This document shows, in pieces, positions 1-6,518 of a stretch of DNA of 12,275 bases; the first letter of the stretch is position 1; each line of letters begins with the position of its first letter. Location: the NCBI GenBank assembly GCA_900319195.1, contig ONNL01000068.1, positions 1 to 12,275 on the forward strand, given 5' to 3'. Origin of the DNA: an uncultured Ruminococcus sp. Lineage in GTDB: Bacteria > Bacillota > Clostridia > Oscillospirales > Ruminococcaceae. A program made the position numbers and the translations under genes. The notes below the pieces were generated by a model. It had not been told where the DNA came from. It saw only the letters and a program-made list of their open reading frames with translations, and did no database searches.

Positions 1-290
1 CCTCCGACGCACAGCGTAGGGGACTGCTTTTCGTGCAGGACTACATTTTTAACGGGTATTGCTCCGAAAAGCGAGAGTGTCACCTGTTCACTTTCGGGAT
101 AGACCGCAGGCGATATGCCCGACGAGCAGCTTATCTCGGGATATTCGGCAAAGACGAGCCTTGTACCGCATTCAGCAGTGATGTTCGAGGGCAGCTTTGA
201 TGAGTAATAGCCTGCTGCCGCGAAAAGTCCGAGAAATGCTGTCGAGAGCAGCGATGCTGCGGCTTTTGTGAGCTTTTTCTTTAGCTGCAT
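1..290 (-). CDS. spoIVB: SpoIVB-like sporulation peptidase, N-terminal part (runs off the window start)
   Basis: This is a partial minus-strand gene. It starts at an ATG at 290 and reads 96 complete codons to the window edge. A GAGAGGA ribosome binding site lies 8-9 bases upstream of the ATG, and an ATG slightly further upstream is followed at once by a stop, which supports this start. A short basic N-terminus (MQLKKKLTK) precedes one hydrophobic segment at about residues 9-28, which fits a single-pass membrane anchor facing outward. The segment TLSLFGAIPVKNV (about 71-83), followed by PTLCVGG, matches the stretch just before the PDZ domain in clostridial SpoIVB, where the consensus is LFG-IP-K followed by a Gly-rich turn. 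In Bacillus, SpoIVB is a serine peptidase released from the forespore that cleaves SpoIVFA to activate sigmaK. The PDZ and catalytic domains lie outside the window, so the assignment rests on the N-terminal region only. Confidence 0.68.
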   Translation of the reverse strand, partial: MQLKKKLTKAAASLLSTAFLGLFAAAGYYSSKLPSNITAECGTRLVFAEYPEISCSSGISPAVYPESEQVTLSLFGAIPVKNVVLHEKQSPTLCVG

Positions 291-315
291 TTTTCACATC
301 CTCTCTAATTATAAA

Positions 316-341
316 GGTGAAAACAAATTGAAATTTTCACC
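316..341. repeat. Perfect 8-bp inverted repeat, candidate operator
   Basis: GGTGAAAA at 316-323 is mirrored by TTTTCACC at 334-341 with a 10-base spacer. It lies between two divergently transcribed genes and overlaps the -35 element of the plus-strand promoter proposed at 328-356. A half-site copy, TTTTCAC, occurs at 291-297 beside the start of the minus-strand gene. There is no GC-rich stem or U tract, so a DNA-level binding site is more likely than a terminator. I do not recognise the regulator. Confidence 0.45.
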
Positions 342-356
342 CGAATATATTATTTT
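328..356 (+). promoter_or_regulatory. Predicted sigmaA-type promoter of the membrane protein gene
   Basis: TTGAAA (328-333) and TATTTT (351-356) are separated by 17 bases in an AT-rich intergenic stretch, upstream of the gene starting at 425. The -35 overlaps the spacer and right arm of the inverted repeat at 316-341, so a protein bound there could block it. Other AT-rich hexamers nearby (346-353) have poorer spacing. The call is by consensus only. Confidence 0.45.
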
Positions 357-424
357 ACGTGTGCAGATATTTATTGATGAAAAATATCCGCAGAATTTTT
401 TACAGTCAGAATAAGGAAAATAAA

Positions 425-943
425 ATGAAAACAAAAAAGAGTTCAGAACCGATAATAATCGTGATGAAGGTCATAATGCTCGCACTGACGGCGGTGTTTC
501 CGCTTCTGATGGTAACTATGACGGGCGCGGGACTCATCTACAACAGGGACAGCTACGGTCCTGTGATAACACGCATGGGAGTGCTGTTCATAGTCTCGGC
601 TGTGCTCATGACAGCAGGCGCTGTGTTCTGCATATCGAGGAAAAGTCTGCCGAATCTGCTGTCTGCCGCCTGCACGGCTGTTGGTATCATAATGTGCATG
701 GTGCTGCTGTATAAGCTCGTAAGGCACGCGGACTCGGCAGGCTGGTCGGACAATTACAACATGACACCTGTCAGCAGTATGTACAAGGCAAGGGTGACAC
801 CCTCACTGCTGCCTGCTGCAATGGCGCTCGTTATCTCGGCGGTGCAGTTTTTCTCCTATAACACTTCTGAGGAGAGACGCGAGAAAAAGCGCAAAAAGCT
901 TGAGCGCGAAAATGCGCCCTCACCGAAAATACTTGATGAATGA
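425..943 (+). CDS. Small membrane protein of unknown function, four predicted helices
   Basis: This gene encodes 172 residues. The reading frame is open further upstream (GTG at 359, ATG at 377), but only the ATG at 425 has a good ribosome binding site: AAGGA at 413-417, seven bases away. The protein has a short basic N-terminus, then hydrophobic segments at about residues 11-38, 50-70, 77-98 and 126-145. It ends in a highly charged tail (about 148-162, rich in Glu, Arg and Lys) that should be cytoplasmic. The loop at about 101-124 carries several polar and aromatic residues. There are no catalytic motifs and I do not recognise a family. It is divergent from the SpoIVB-like gene and lies 117 bases upstream of leuA in the same direction, so it could be co-transcribed with leuA, but nothing in the sequence links it to leucine synthesis. 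Confidence 0.72.
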   Translation: MKTKKSSEPIIIVMKVIMLALTAVFPLLMVTMTGAGLIYNRDSYGPVITRMGVLFIVSAVLMTAGAVFCISRKSLPNLLSAACTAVGIIMCMVLLYKLVRHADSAGWSDNYNMTPVSSMYKARVTPSLLPAAMALVISAVQFFSYNTSEERREKKRKKLERENAPSPKILDE

Positions 944-1015
944 AAACAGCCTGTACATCTATTATACCCGTTCTGAGTGTCGGATAAACGCGAAGATAGG
1001 GAGCTTCCTTGCCGC

Positions 1016-1039
1016 ATGACACGGCTCATTCGGCTTTGA
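1016..1039 (+). CDS. Possible seven-residue leader peptide upstream of leuA (MTRLIRL)
   Basis: A tiny ORF between the membrane protein gene and leuA reads MTRLIRL and stops 21 bases before leuA. Three of its seven codons are Leu or Ile, which suits a leucine-sensing leader. A GGGAG lies at 999-1003, 12 bases upstream, which is rather far for a ribosome binding site. GCCG at 1011-1014 can pair with CGGC at 1022-1025 or at 1030-1033. TTGAT at 1036-1040 can pair with ATCAA at 1043-1047, or with ATCAA at 1054-1058 so as to loop out the leuA ribosome binding site. No intrinsic terminator is present, so any control would have to be translational. An ORF this short could be chance. Confidence 0.25.
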   Translation: MTRLIRL

Positions 1040-1060
1040 TGAATCAATGGAGGATCAATT

Positions 1061-2719
1061 ATGAAAAATTTTGAAAAGTATACAAGACAGTTCTTTCCTG
1101 TTTCAGACCCGCCAATGAAGTGGACGAGCAAGACATATATCGATAAGGCACCGCAGTGGTGCAGTGTTGACCTCCGCGACGGCAATCAGGCGCTTGTCAC
1201 GCCCATGAGTCTCAGCGAAAAGCTCGAGTTTTTTGCGGAGCTCGTCAGGATAGGCTTCAAGGAGATAGAGATAGGATTCCCTGCGGCTTCCGACACGGAA
1301 TATGACTTCTGCCGCGCACTTATCGAACAGGACCTCATTCCCGATGACGTGGCTATTCAGGTGCTCACGCAGTCGAGGGAGCACATCATACAGAAAACCT
1401 TTGAGGCGCTGAAGGGCTGCAAGAATGCGATAGTACACCTCTACAACTCCACGTCAGTTGCTCAGAGGGAACAGGTTTTCCGCAGAAGCAGGCAGGAGAT
1501 AATCGACATCGCCGTTGAGGGAGCAAAGCTCTGTGCGGAGTACCGCAAAAAGTACGAGGGCAATTTCAGATTTGAGTATTCACCCGAGAGCTTCACGGGT
1601 ACAGAACCCGAATTTGCACTCGAGGTCTGCAATGCCGTGCTTGACGTGTGGAAGCCGACTGCCGACGATAGGGTAATAATCAACCTGCCTGTCACCGTGC
1701 AGCTTTCAATGCCGCACATCTATGCGAATCAGATAGAATATATGTGTGACAATCTCAGATACCGCGAGAATGTCATCGTATCGCTCCATCCGCACAATGA
1801 CCGCGGCTGTGGAGTTGCAGACACCGAAATGGGACTGCTTGCAGGTGCGGAGCGCGTTGAGGGTACGCTCTTCGGAAACGGCGAGCGCACGGGCAATGTC
1901 GATATAGTTACGCTTGCGCTGAATATGTTCTCACAGGGCGTTGACCCGAAGCTTGACTTCACGGACATTCCGTATATCTCCGAGCTCTACACAAGAGTTA
2001 CGGGTATGGAGATTTACGAGCGTCAGCCGTATTCGGGCAAGCTTGTCTTTGCGGCATTCAGCGGCTCACATCAGGACGCTATCGCAAAGGGCATGAAGTG
2101 GCGCGAGGAGAACAGGACGAAGCACTGGAATGTGCCGTATCTTCCCATTGACCCGACGGACATCGGACGCGAATATGAGGCGGACGTTATCAGGATAAAC
2201 AGCCAGTCCGGCAAGGGCGGAATCGGCTATATCCTCGAGACTCGCTTCGGCTACAATCTCCCCAAGAAAATGCGCGAGACTGTCGGCTATCTTGTCAAGG
2301 GAATATCCGACCGCGAGCACAAGGAACTCAGGCCCGAGGAGGTTTTCGACATCTTCAAGGAGCATTTTGTCAGCATAACCGAGCCGCTCAACGTGCTTAG
2401 CGCTCATTACGTGCAGATAAACGGTATCGAGGCTACTGTCGGTATCGAATACAACGGCAGAAGGGCAACTGCCACCAACGAGGGCAACGGTCGTCTTGAC
2501 GCGGTGAGCAATGCTATCCGCTCGTACACGGGACTTGACTACAACATCGGAGCCTATAATGAACACGCACTCACCGTCGGCTCGGATTCGAGAGCTGTCT
2601 CATACGTTGAGATAACGAGCGGCGGCAACAATTTCTGGGGCGTAGGCATTGACGACGATATTGTAACATCGTCGATAAAGGCACTTGTCAGCGCTGTCAA
2701 CAATATGCTCAGAGCTTGA
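1061..2719 (+). CDS. leuA: 2-isopropylmalate synthase, long (LeuA2/yeast-like) form
   Basis: This enzyme condenses acetyl-CoA with 2-ketoisovalerate to 2-isopropylmalate, the first committed step of leucine synthesis, in the cytoplasm. The start has a clear GGAGGA ribosome binding site seven bases upstream (1049-1054). The catalytic TIM barrel covers about residues 30-310. It contains the RDGNQ motif (39-43, Asp40 a divalent-metal ligand), the HPHND motif (His243 and His245 metal ligands) and FGNGERTGN (271-279, final Asn expected to bind metal). A linker of about 310-430 leads to a C-terminal regulatory domain (about 430-552, ending in a Gly-rich GGNNFWGVG segment), which in this family mediates leucine feedback inhibition. 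The length of 552 and the N-terminal extension before the barrel place it in the long subfamily known from Corynebacterium and yeast, not the roughly 510-residue enterobacterial form. It is separated from ilvB by its own 3' dyad and a new promoter, so it is probably a separate transcript. Confidence 0.96.
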   Translation: MKNFEKYTRQFFPVSDPPMKWTSKTYIDKAPQWCSVDLRDGNQALVTPMSLSEKLEFFAELVRIGFKEIEIGFPAASDTEYDFCRALIEQDLIPDDVAIQVLTQSREHIIQKTFEALKGCKNAIVHLYNSTSVAQREQVFRRSRQEIIDIAVEGAKLCAEYRKKYEGNFRFEYSPESFTGTEPEFALEVCNAVLDVWKPTADDRVIINLPVTVQLSMPHIYANQIEYMCDNLRYRENVIVSLHPHNDRGCGVADTEMGLLAGAERVEGTLFGNGERTGNVDIVTLALNMFSQGVDPKLDFTDIPYISELYTRVTGMEIYERQPYSGKLVFAAFSGSHQDAIAKGMKWREENRTKHWNVPYLPIDPTDIGREYEADVIRINSQSGKGGIGYILETRFGYNLPKKMRETVGYLVKGISDREHKELRPEEVFDIFKEHFVSITEPLNVLSAHYVQINGIEATVGIEYNGRRATATNEGNGRLDAVSNAIRSYTGLDYNIGAYNEHALTVGSDSRAVSYVEITSGGNNFWGVGIDDDIVTSSIKALVSAVNNMLRA

Positions 2720-2756
2720 ATACTGCACAAAATGGATTGTGGAAAATGTGCAGTAT
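2720..2756. repeat. 10-bp perfect dyad immediately after the leuA stop codon
   Basis: ATACTGCACA (2720-2729) is matched by its exact complement TGTGCAGTAT (2747-2756) across a 17-base loop. The dyad starts on the base after the leuA stop. The following bases are A-rich rather than T-rich, so it does not look like a standard intrinsic terminator. It ends 32 bases before the -35 of the ilvB promoter. It could be an mRNA 3'-end stabilising hairpin, a weak terminator, or a binding site for a regulator acting on the ilvB promoter. Confidence 0.5.
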
Positions 2757-2788
2757 AGCTAAAATAGAGTGAAAAATCTACACTGTTA

Positions 2789-2817
2789 TTGATTTTATTT
2801 GTGAAAAGTGATATAAT
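2789..2817 (+). promoter_or_regulatory. Strong predicted sigmaA promoter of the ilvB operon
   Basis: TTGATT (2789-2794) and a perfect TATAAT (2812-2817) are separated by 17 bases. A TG at 2809-2810 sits one base before the -10, giving an extended -10 element. Transcription should start near 2823-2825, leaving about 200 bases of untranslated leader before ilvB. This is the best promoter match noticed in the window, and its long leader fits attenuation control. Confidence 0.7.
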
Positions 2818-2877
2818 GTATATGAATTGGAATATCGTTGAAAATGCTGATATAAGGCGGCTTTATCCGCGGTCATA

Positions 2878-2918
2878 AGCGCCGATGACCGTTGGGATCA
2901 TGCTTTTGCTTCGGCGCT
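2878..2918 (+). promoter_or_regulatory. Leader hairpin overlapping the leader peptide codons (attenuator switch)
   Basis: AGCGCCGA (2878-2885) is a perfect complement of TCGGCGCT (2911-2918). The stem encloses most of the leader ORF that starts at 2885. The 5' arm has a second possible partner: CGCCG (2880-2884) can pair with CGGCG at 2971-2975, which lies in the left arm and loop of the downstream terminator. The choice between partners would decide whether the terminator forms. A smaller GCGG/CCGC hairpin (2857-2870) precedes it. The pairings are visible in the sequence; the switching model is inferred. Confidence 0.5.
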
Positions 2919-2926
2919 GTGTCTGA
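2885..2926 (+). CDS. Branched-chain amino acid leader peptide (MTVGIMLLLRRCV)
   Basis: A 13-codon ORF lies in the ilvB leader, downstream of the predicted transcription start. It contains Val, Ile, Met and three consecutive Leu codons (CTT TTG CTT, 2903-2911), then two Arg, Cys, Val and a TGA. This is the composition expected of an ilv/leu attenuator peptide; the Corynebacterium ilvB and leuA leaders and E. coli leuL, ivbL and ilvL are analogues of the same principle. Its Leu codons lie directly before and into the 3' arm of the hairpin at 2878-2918, so a stalled ribosome would mask that arm. The weak point is initiation: only TAAG (2876-2879) resembles a ribosome binding site, and the better AAGGCGG at 2854-2860 is too far upstream. 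Confidence 0.5.
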   Translation: MTVGIMLLLRRCV

Positions 2927-2965
2927 TGATATGCATTTTATGGCTGTTTGAGCAATCGAGCTTTT

Positions 2966-2997
2966 GCCTCCGGCGTAATGTCGGAGGTTTATTTATT
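2966..2997 (+). terminator. Intrinsic terminator inside the ilvB leader (attenuator)
   Basis: CCTCCG (2967-2972) pairs with CGGAGG (2982-2987), with possible G-U pairs extending both ends. A T-rich run (TTTATTTATT, 2988-2997) follows. It sits about 30 bases before the ilvB start and after the leader ORF, so it would end transcription prematurely unless disrupted. The sequence around its left arm (GCTTTTGCCTCCGGCG, 2960-2975) nearly repeats the 3' half of the leader hairpin (GCTTTTGCTTCGGCG, 2902-2916), which creates competing partners for the 5' arm at 2878-2885. Confidence 0.65.
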
Positions 2998-3024
2998 ATA
3001 GCATACTCGTTACGGGAGGTTTGA

Positions 3025-4710
3025 ATGATGAAAATATCGGGAGCAAAGACGGTTGTTGAGACTCTTATCGAGCAGGGCTGTGATACGGTTTTCGGCTATC
3101 CCGGCGGACAGGTCCTCGACCTCTTTGACGAGATATACCTTGCAGGCGACAGGATAGATTTTATACTCACCGCTCACGAACAGGGTGCCGCACACGCTGC
3201 GGACGGCTATGCAAGGGCAACAGGAAAGGTCGGTGTGTGCATTGCCACCTCGGGTCCCGGGGCGACCAATCTCGTTACGGGAATAGCTACGGCGGCTCTT
3301 GACTCTGTGCCGCTCGTTGCGATAACGGGAAATGTCTCCTGCGGACTTATCGGGCGCGACAGCTTTCAGGAGGTGGATATAGTCGGTGTGACTATGCCTA
3401 TCACAAAGCACAATTTCATAGTCAAGGACGTGAACGAGCTTGCGGACACTATCCGCATGGCTTTTAAGATAGCAAAATCTGACAGACCCGGTCCCGTGCT
3501 CGTGGATATACCCAAGGACGTGCAGCTCGCTTATGCTGAATTTACGGCGGACAGACAGCCTGTAATACCGTATCCGCTCACGCTTGCCGCCGAGGAAAAG
3601 CTCAGAAAAGCCGCACAGATGATAAACGCGGCAAAGAGACCGTATGTCTACTTCGGCGGCGGAGTGATTTCGGGAAAGGCGGCTTCTCAGGTAAGAAGCT
3701 TTGCCGAGAGGATAGACGCTCCTATGGGGTGCTCGCTCATGGGACTTTCGGCTGTGCCGTATGACGACCCGCTGTTTCTCGGAATGCAGGGAATGCACGG
3801 TCACTATGCCGCGTCGGCGGCGGAGAGCGAGGCTGACCTTGTAATAGCTCTCGGAGCGAGATTCTCGGACAGGGCAACAGGCAACAATGAGCGCTTTGCA
3901 AGGAATTTCAAGGTGATTCATATCGACATCGACGGTGCGGAGCTTATGAAGAATATCCCTGCCGACCTTGCGATACAGGGCGACATACGCGACGCTCTTG
4001 AAAGACTTTCGGGAATGGTCGAAAAGTCGAGCCGCCCGAAGTGGAGGGAGCGCATCGAAGCGCTCAGAGCAGAGGAGAAAAAGCTCTGTAAGAGGAAGAC
4101 TCAGACCGCGGAGGGAATGCTCAGTCCGCAGGAGATAATCGGAGTTATCAGCCGCGCGGCAGGCGAGGACGTGAATATCGTCACAGATGTCGGACAGCAT
4201 CAGATGTGGGTCGCACAGGAGTATCCGCTGAAAAGACCGAGGTCGTTCATCACAAGCGGCGGACTCGGCACAATGGGCTTCGGAATGGGCGCGACTATCG
4301 GAGCTTCAAAGGCTGTCGGCAGGCGCTCGGTGCTTTTCACGGGCGACGGCAGCTTCGGAATGGACCTCAATGAGCTTGCAACGGCTGTAACGGAGAAAAT
4401 ACCGCTCGTTGTGGTGATAATGAACAACGGTGTTCTCGGAATGGTGCGTCAGCTCCAGACCATGTTTTTTGACAGGAGATATTCCGCAACGACTCTCGGC
4501 AGAAAGACGGATTTCGTAAAGCTTGCCGAGGCATTTGGCGCAAAGGGTGCAAGACCGCGGAATATAGCGGAGCTTGAAAAAATTGCAGGAGAGGCTTTTG
4601 CATATGACGGACCATTCGTTATCGACTGTCCCGTTGACAGCAACGAATTTGTGCTCCCCATGCTCAAGCCTAACGGCTCGATAGACGAAATCATTACGGA
4701 GATCAAGTGA
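3025..4710 (+). CDS. ilvB: Acetolactate synthase, large catalytic subunit
   Basis: This ThDP-dependent enzyme condenses two pyruvates to acetolactate, or pyruvate with 2-ketobutyrate to acetohydroxybutyrate. It starts valine, leucine and isoleucine synthesis in the cytoplasm. The length of 561 residues is typical. The N-terminal pyrimidine-binding domain has YPGGQVLDLFD (25-35) and the HEQGAAHAADGYAR motif (51-64) with catalytic Glu52. A central FAD-binding domain follows, and the C-terminal ThDP/Mg domain has GDGSFGMDLNEL starting at residue 440 and the closing Asn-Asn at 467-468. Two adjacent ATGs (3025 and 3028) are possible starts; the GGGAGG at 3014-3019 is five and eight bases away respectively, so the second is at least as likely. 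ilvN follows after 10 bases. Expression is probably set by the attenuator in the preceding leader. Confidence 0.97.
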   Translation: MMKISGAKTVVETLIEQGCDTVFGYPGGQVLDLFDEIYLAGDRIDFILTAHEQGAAHAADGYARATGKVGVCIATSGPGATNLVTGIATAALDSVPLVAITGNVSCGLIGRDSFQEVDIVGVTMPITKHNFIVKDVNELADTIRMAFKIAKSDRPGPVLVDIPKDVQLAYAEFTADRQPVIPYPLTLAAEEKLRKAAQMINAAKRPYVYFGGGVISGKAASQVRSFAERIDAPMGCSLMGLSAVPYDDPLFLGMQGMHGHYAASAAESEADLVIALGARFSDRATGNNERFARNFKVIHIDIDGAELMKNIPADLAIQGDIRDALERLSGMVEKSSRPKWRERIEALRAEEKKLCKRKTQTAEGMLSPQEIIGVISRAAGEDVNIVTDVGQHQMWVAQEYPLKRPRSFITSGGLGTMGFGMGATIGASKAVGRRSVLFTGDGSFGMDLNELATAVTEKIPLVVVIMNNGVLGMVRQLQTMFFDRRYSATTLGRKTDFVKLAEAFGAKGARPRNIAELEKIAGEAFAYDGPFVIDCPVDSNEFVLPMLKPNGSIDEIITEIK

Positions 4711-4720
4711 GGATTTACAG

Positions 4721-5224
4721 ATGAAACAGTATGTTATAGGCGTTATAGTGGCGAATATCACGGGTGTTCTTTCAAGAGTATCGGGAATGTTCACAAGGCG
4801 CGGATTCAATATAGACAGCCTTACCGTTGGTGAGACCGAATCGAGCAGCTTTTCGAGGATAACCATTGCCTTTCACGGTGATGAGGACCTCAAGGAGAGG
4901 ATACTCCAGCAGATAAAAAAGCTCCACGATGTCCGCGAGGTCGAGGTGCTTGACAAGAAGGACACGGTCATACGCGAGCTTCTTCTCATAAAGCTCAGAA
5001 ACAAGACTGAGAACAGACAGGATATAATGACAGCGGTGGAGATATTCCGCTCGAAGATAGTTGATTATTCCGCTTCGTCACTGCTTATTGAGATAACGGG
5101 AGAGACCTCGAAGATAGACGCATTCATCGAGCTTGTGAAGCCCTACGGCATCATGGAGATGTGCCGCACGGGAATAGTTGCGATAGAGCGCGGCGAGAAC
5201 TGTCTCAAAACGGTAAACCAGTGA
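4721..5224 (+). CDS. ilvN: Acetolactate synthase, small regulatory subunit
   Basis: The 167-residue regulatory partner of IlvB raises catalytic activity and confers feedback inhibition by valine. An N-terminal ACT domain (about 4-75) shows the family signature NITGVLSRVSGMFTRRGFNI (12-31). In this signature the Asn12, Gly15 and Asn30 positions correspond to residues known in E. coli IlvH to affect valine binding. The C-terminal half (about 85-160) is the second ferredoxin-like domain, and its PYGIMEMCRTG segment (141-151) is well conserved in the family. A GAGGA ribosome binding site overlaps the ilvB stop (4709-4713), indicating coupled translation. The name ilvH is used for the same subunit in some genomes. 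Confidence 0.96.
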   Translation: MKQYVIGVIVANITGVLSRVSGMFTRRGFNIDSLTVGETESSSFSRITIAFHGDEDLKERILQQIKKLHDVREVEVLDKKDTVIRELLLIKLRNKTENRQDIMTAVEIFRSKIVDYSASSLLIEITGETSKIDAFIELVKPYGIMEMCRTGIVAIERGENCLKTVNQ

Positions 5225-5252
5225 CACAGGAGTCTGAAAAGAGGTGTTTTAA

Positions 5253-6518
5253 ATGGGCATGACAATGACGCAGAAGATACTTGCGGCTCATTCGGGACTT
5301 GATGAGGTGAAGGCAGGGCAGCTCATACTTGCGTCGCTTGACCGCGTTTTAGGAAACGACATCACGTCGCCTGTTGCGATAAAGGAGTTCGCAAGGCTGA
5401 AGTCCGAGAGCGTTTTTGACAGGGACAAGGTCGTAATGGTAATGGATCATTTTGTTCCGAACAAGGACATAAAAGCCGCGGAGCAGTGCAGGGTGTGCCG
5501 CGAATTCTGCCATGAGCATGACATCACGCATTTTTACGACGTGGGCGACATGGGCATTGAGCACGCACTCCTCACGGAAAAGGGACTTGTCACGGCAGGT
5601 GACTGCGTGATAGGCGCGGATTCCCATACCTGCACATATGGAGCGCTCGGAGCGTTCTCAACAGGCGTAGGCTCGACGGATATGGCTTGCGGCATGGCAA
5701 CAGGCAGGGCATGGTTCAAGGTGCCGCCTGCAATAAAGGTGGAGCTCACGGGAGAGCTTCGGAGGTTTGTCTCGGGCAAGGACGTTATCCTGTATATCAT
5801 CGGTGAGATAGGTGTCGGCGGTGCTCTTTACAAGTCGCTGGAATTCACGGGCGAGGGATTGTCCTCGCTGACAATGAGCGACAGGTTCACGATAGCGAAC
5901 ATGGCTGTCGAGGCTGGAGCAAAGAACGGTATATTCGAGGTCGATGACCTCACACTTGCCTATATAAAGGAGCATAAGGCGGAGGCTCCGAGGGTATTCA
6001 GGGCGGATGATGACGCGGATTATGACGAGGTCATAACCGTTGACCTCTCGGAGATAGAGCCGACGGTGGCATTCCCGAGCCTACCCGAGAATGCGCGGAC
6101 GTTTGCCGAGATACCCGAAATAAGAATCGACCAGGTAGTGATAGGCTCGTGCACTAACGGACGTATCGAGGACCTTGCAGCTGCGGCTGAGATAATGAAG
6201 GGTCGCCATGCCGCGAAGAATGTCAGAGTGATAGTCATACCCGCAACTCAGCAGGTGTATCTTGAAGCACTCGACAGAGGCTATATACGGACATTTATTG
6301 AGTTCGGAGCAGTAGTCTCGACCTCGACGTGCGGTCCCTGCCTTGGCGGATATATGGGCATACTTGCCGAGGGCGAGCGTGCTGTCACGACTACAAACAG
6401 GAACTTCGTCGGACGAATGGGACACGTAAAGTCCGAGGTCTACCTTGCAAGTCCTGCGACTGCGGCGGCAAGCGCTGTAACAGGCAGGATAACAAGTCCG
6501 TGGGAGGTAATGGAATGA
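5253..6518 (+). CDS. leuC: 3-isopropylmalate dehydratase, large subunit
   Basis: With LeuD this aconitase-family enzyme isomerises 2-isopropylmalate to 3-isopropylmalate. It has 421 residues, the length of the shorter HacA-like LeuC forms common in clostridia and archaea, compared with about 466 in E. coli. The [4Fe-4S] ligands are Cys300 (GSCTNGR), Cys360 and Cys363 (CGPC). Other family blocks are MDHFVPNKDI (64-73), GADSHTCTYGALG (121-133) and the C-terminal NRNFVGRMGH (382-391). The start at 5253 is chosen because of the GAGGTG at 5241-5246 and the MGMTMTQKIL opening typical of this subgroup. In-frame ATGs at 5259 and 5265 are less well placed. It overlaps leuD by four bases. Confidence 0.96.
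   Translation: MGMTMTQKILAAHSGLDEVKAGQLILASLDRVLGNDITSPVAIKEFARLKSESVFDRDKVVMVMDHFVPNKDIKAAEQCRVCREFCHEHDITHFYDVGDMGIEHALLTEKGLVTAGDCVIGADSHTCTYGALGAFSTGVGSTDMACGMATGRAWFKVPPAIKVELTGELRRFVSGKDVILYIIGEIGVGGALYKSLEFTGEGLSSLTMSDRFTIANMAVEAGAKNGIFEVDDLTLAYIKEHKAEAPRVFRADDDADYDEVITVDLSEIEPTVAFPSLPENARTFAEIPEIRIDQVVIGSCTNGRIEDLAAAAEIMKGRHAAKNVRVIVIPATQQVYLEALDRGYIRTFIEFGAVVSTSTCGPCLGGYMGILAEGERAVTTTNRNFVGRMGHVKSEVYLASPATAAASAVTGRITSPWEVME

Noticed and set aside
944..1060. Separate sigmaA promoter for leuA (TATTAT at 960-965)
   Set aside because: The nearest -35-like hexamer (TTGATG, 933-938) is 21 bases away, outside the normal range, so the promoter is not supported.
2844..2855. Three-codon ORF Met-Leu-Ile in the ilvB leader
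   Set aside because: It is too short to judge, has no ribosome binding site, and the 13-codon ORF downstream explains the region better.
2816..2878. A 20-codon ORF (ATG at 2816) before the ilvB leader peptide
   Set aside because: Its start overlaps the -10 element and lies before the predicted transcription start, and it is not enriched in Leu, Ile or Val.
2720..3024. T-box riboswitch before ilvB
   Set aside because: I could not find the conserved T-box antiterminator sequence (the AGGGTGG..ACCGCG type). The leader fits peptide-based attenuation better.
3010..4200. A 396-codon open frame on the minus strand opposite ilvB
   Set aside because: It is fully antisense to ilvB, rich in Arg, His, Ser and Tyr, and resembles no family. 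It is a codon-bias shadow.
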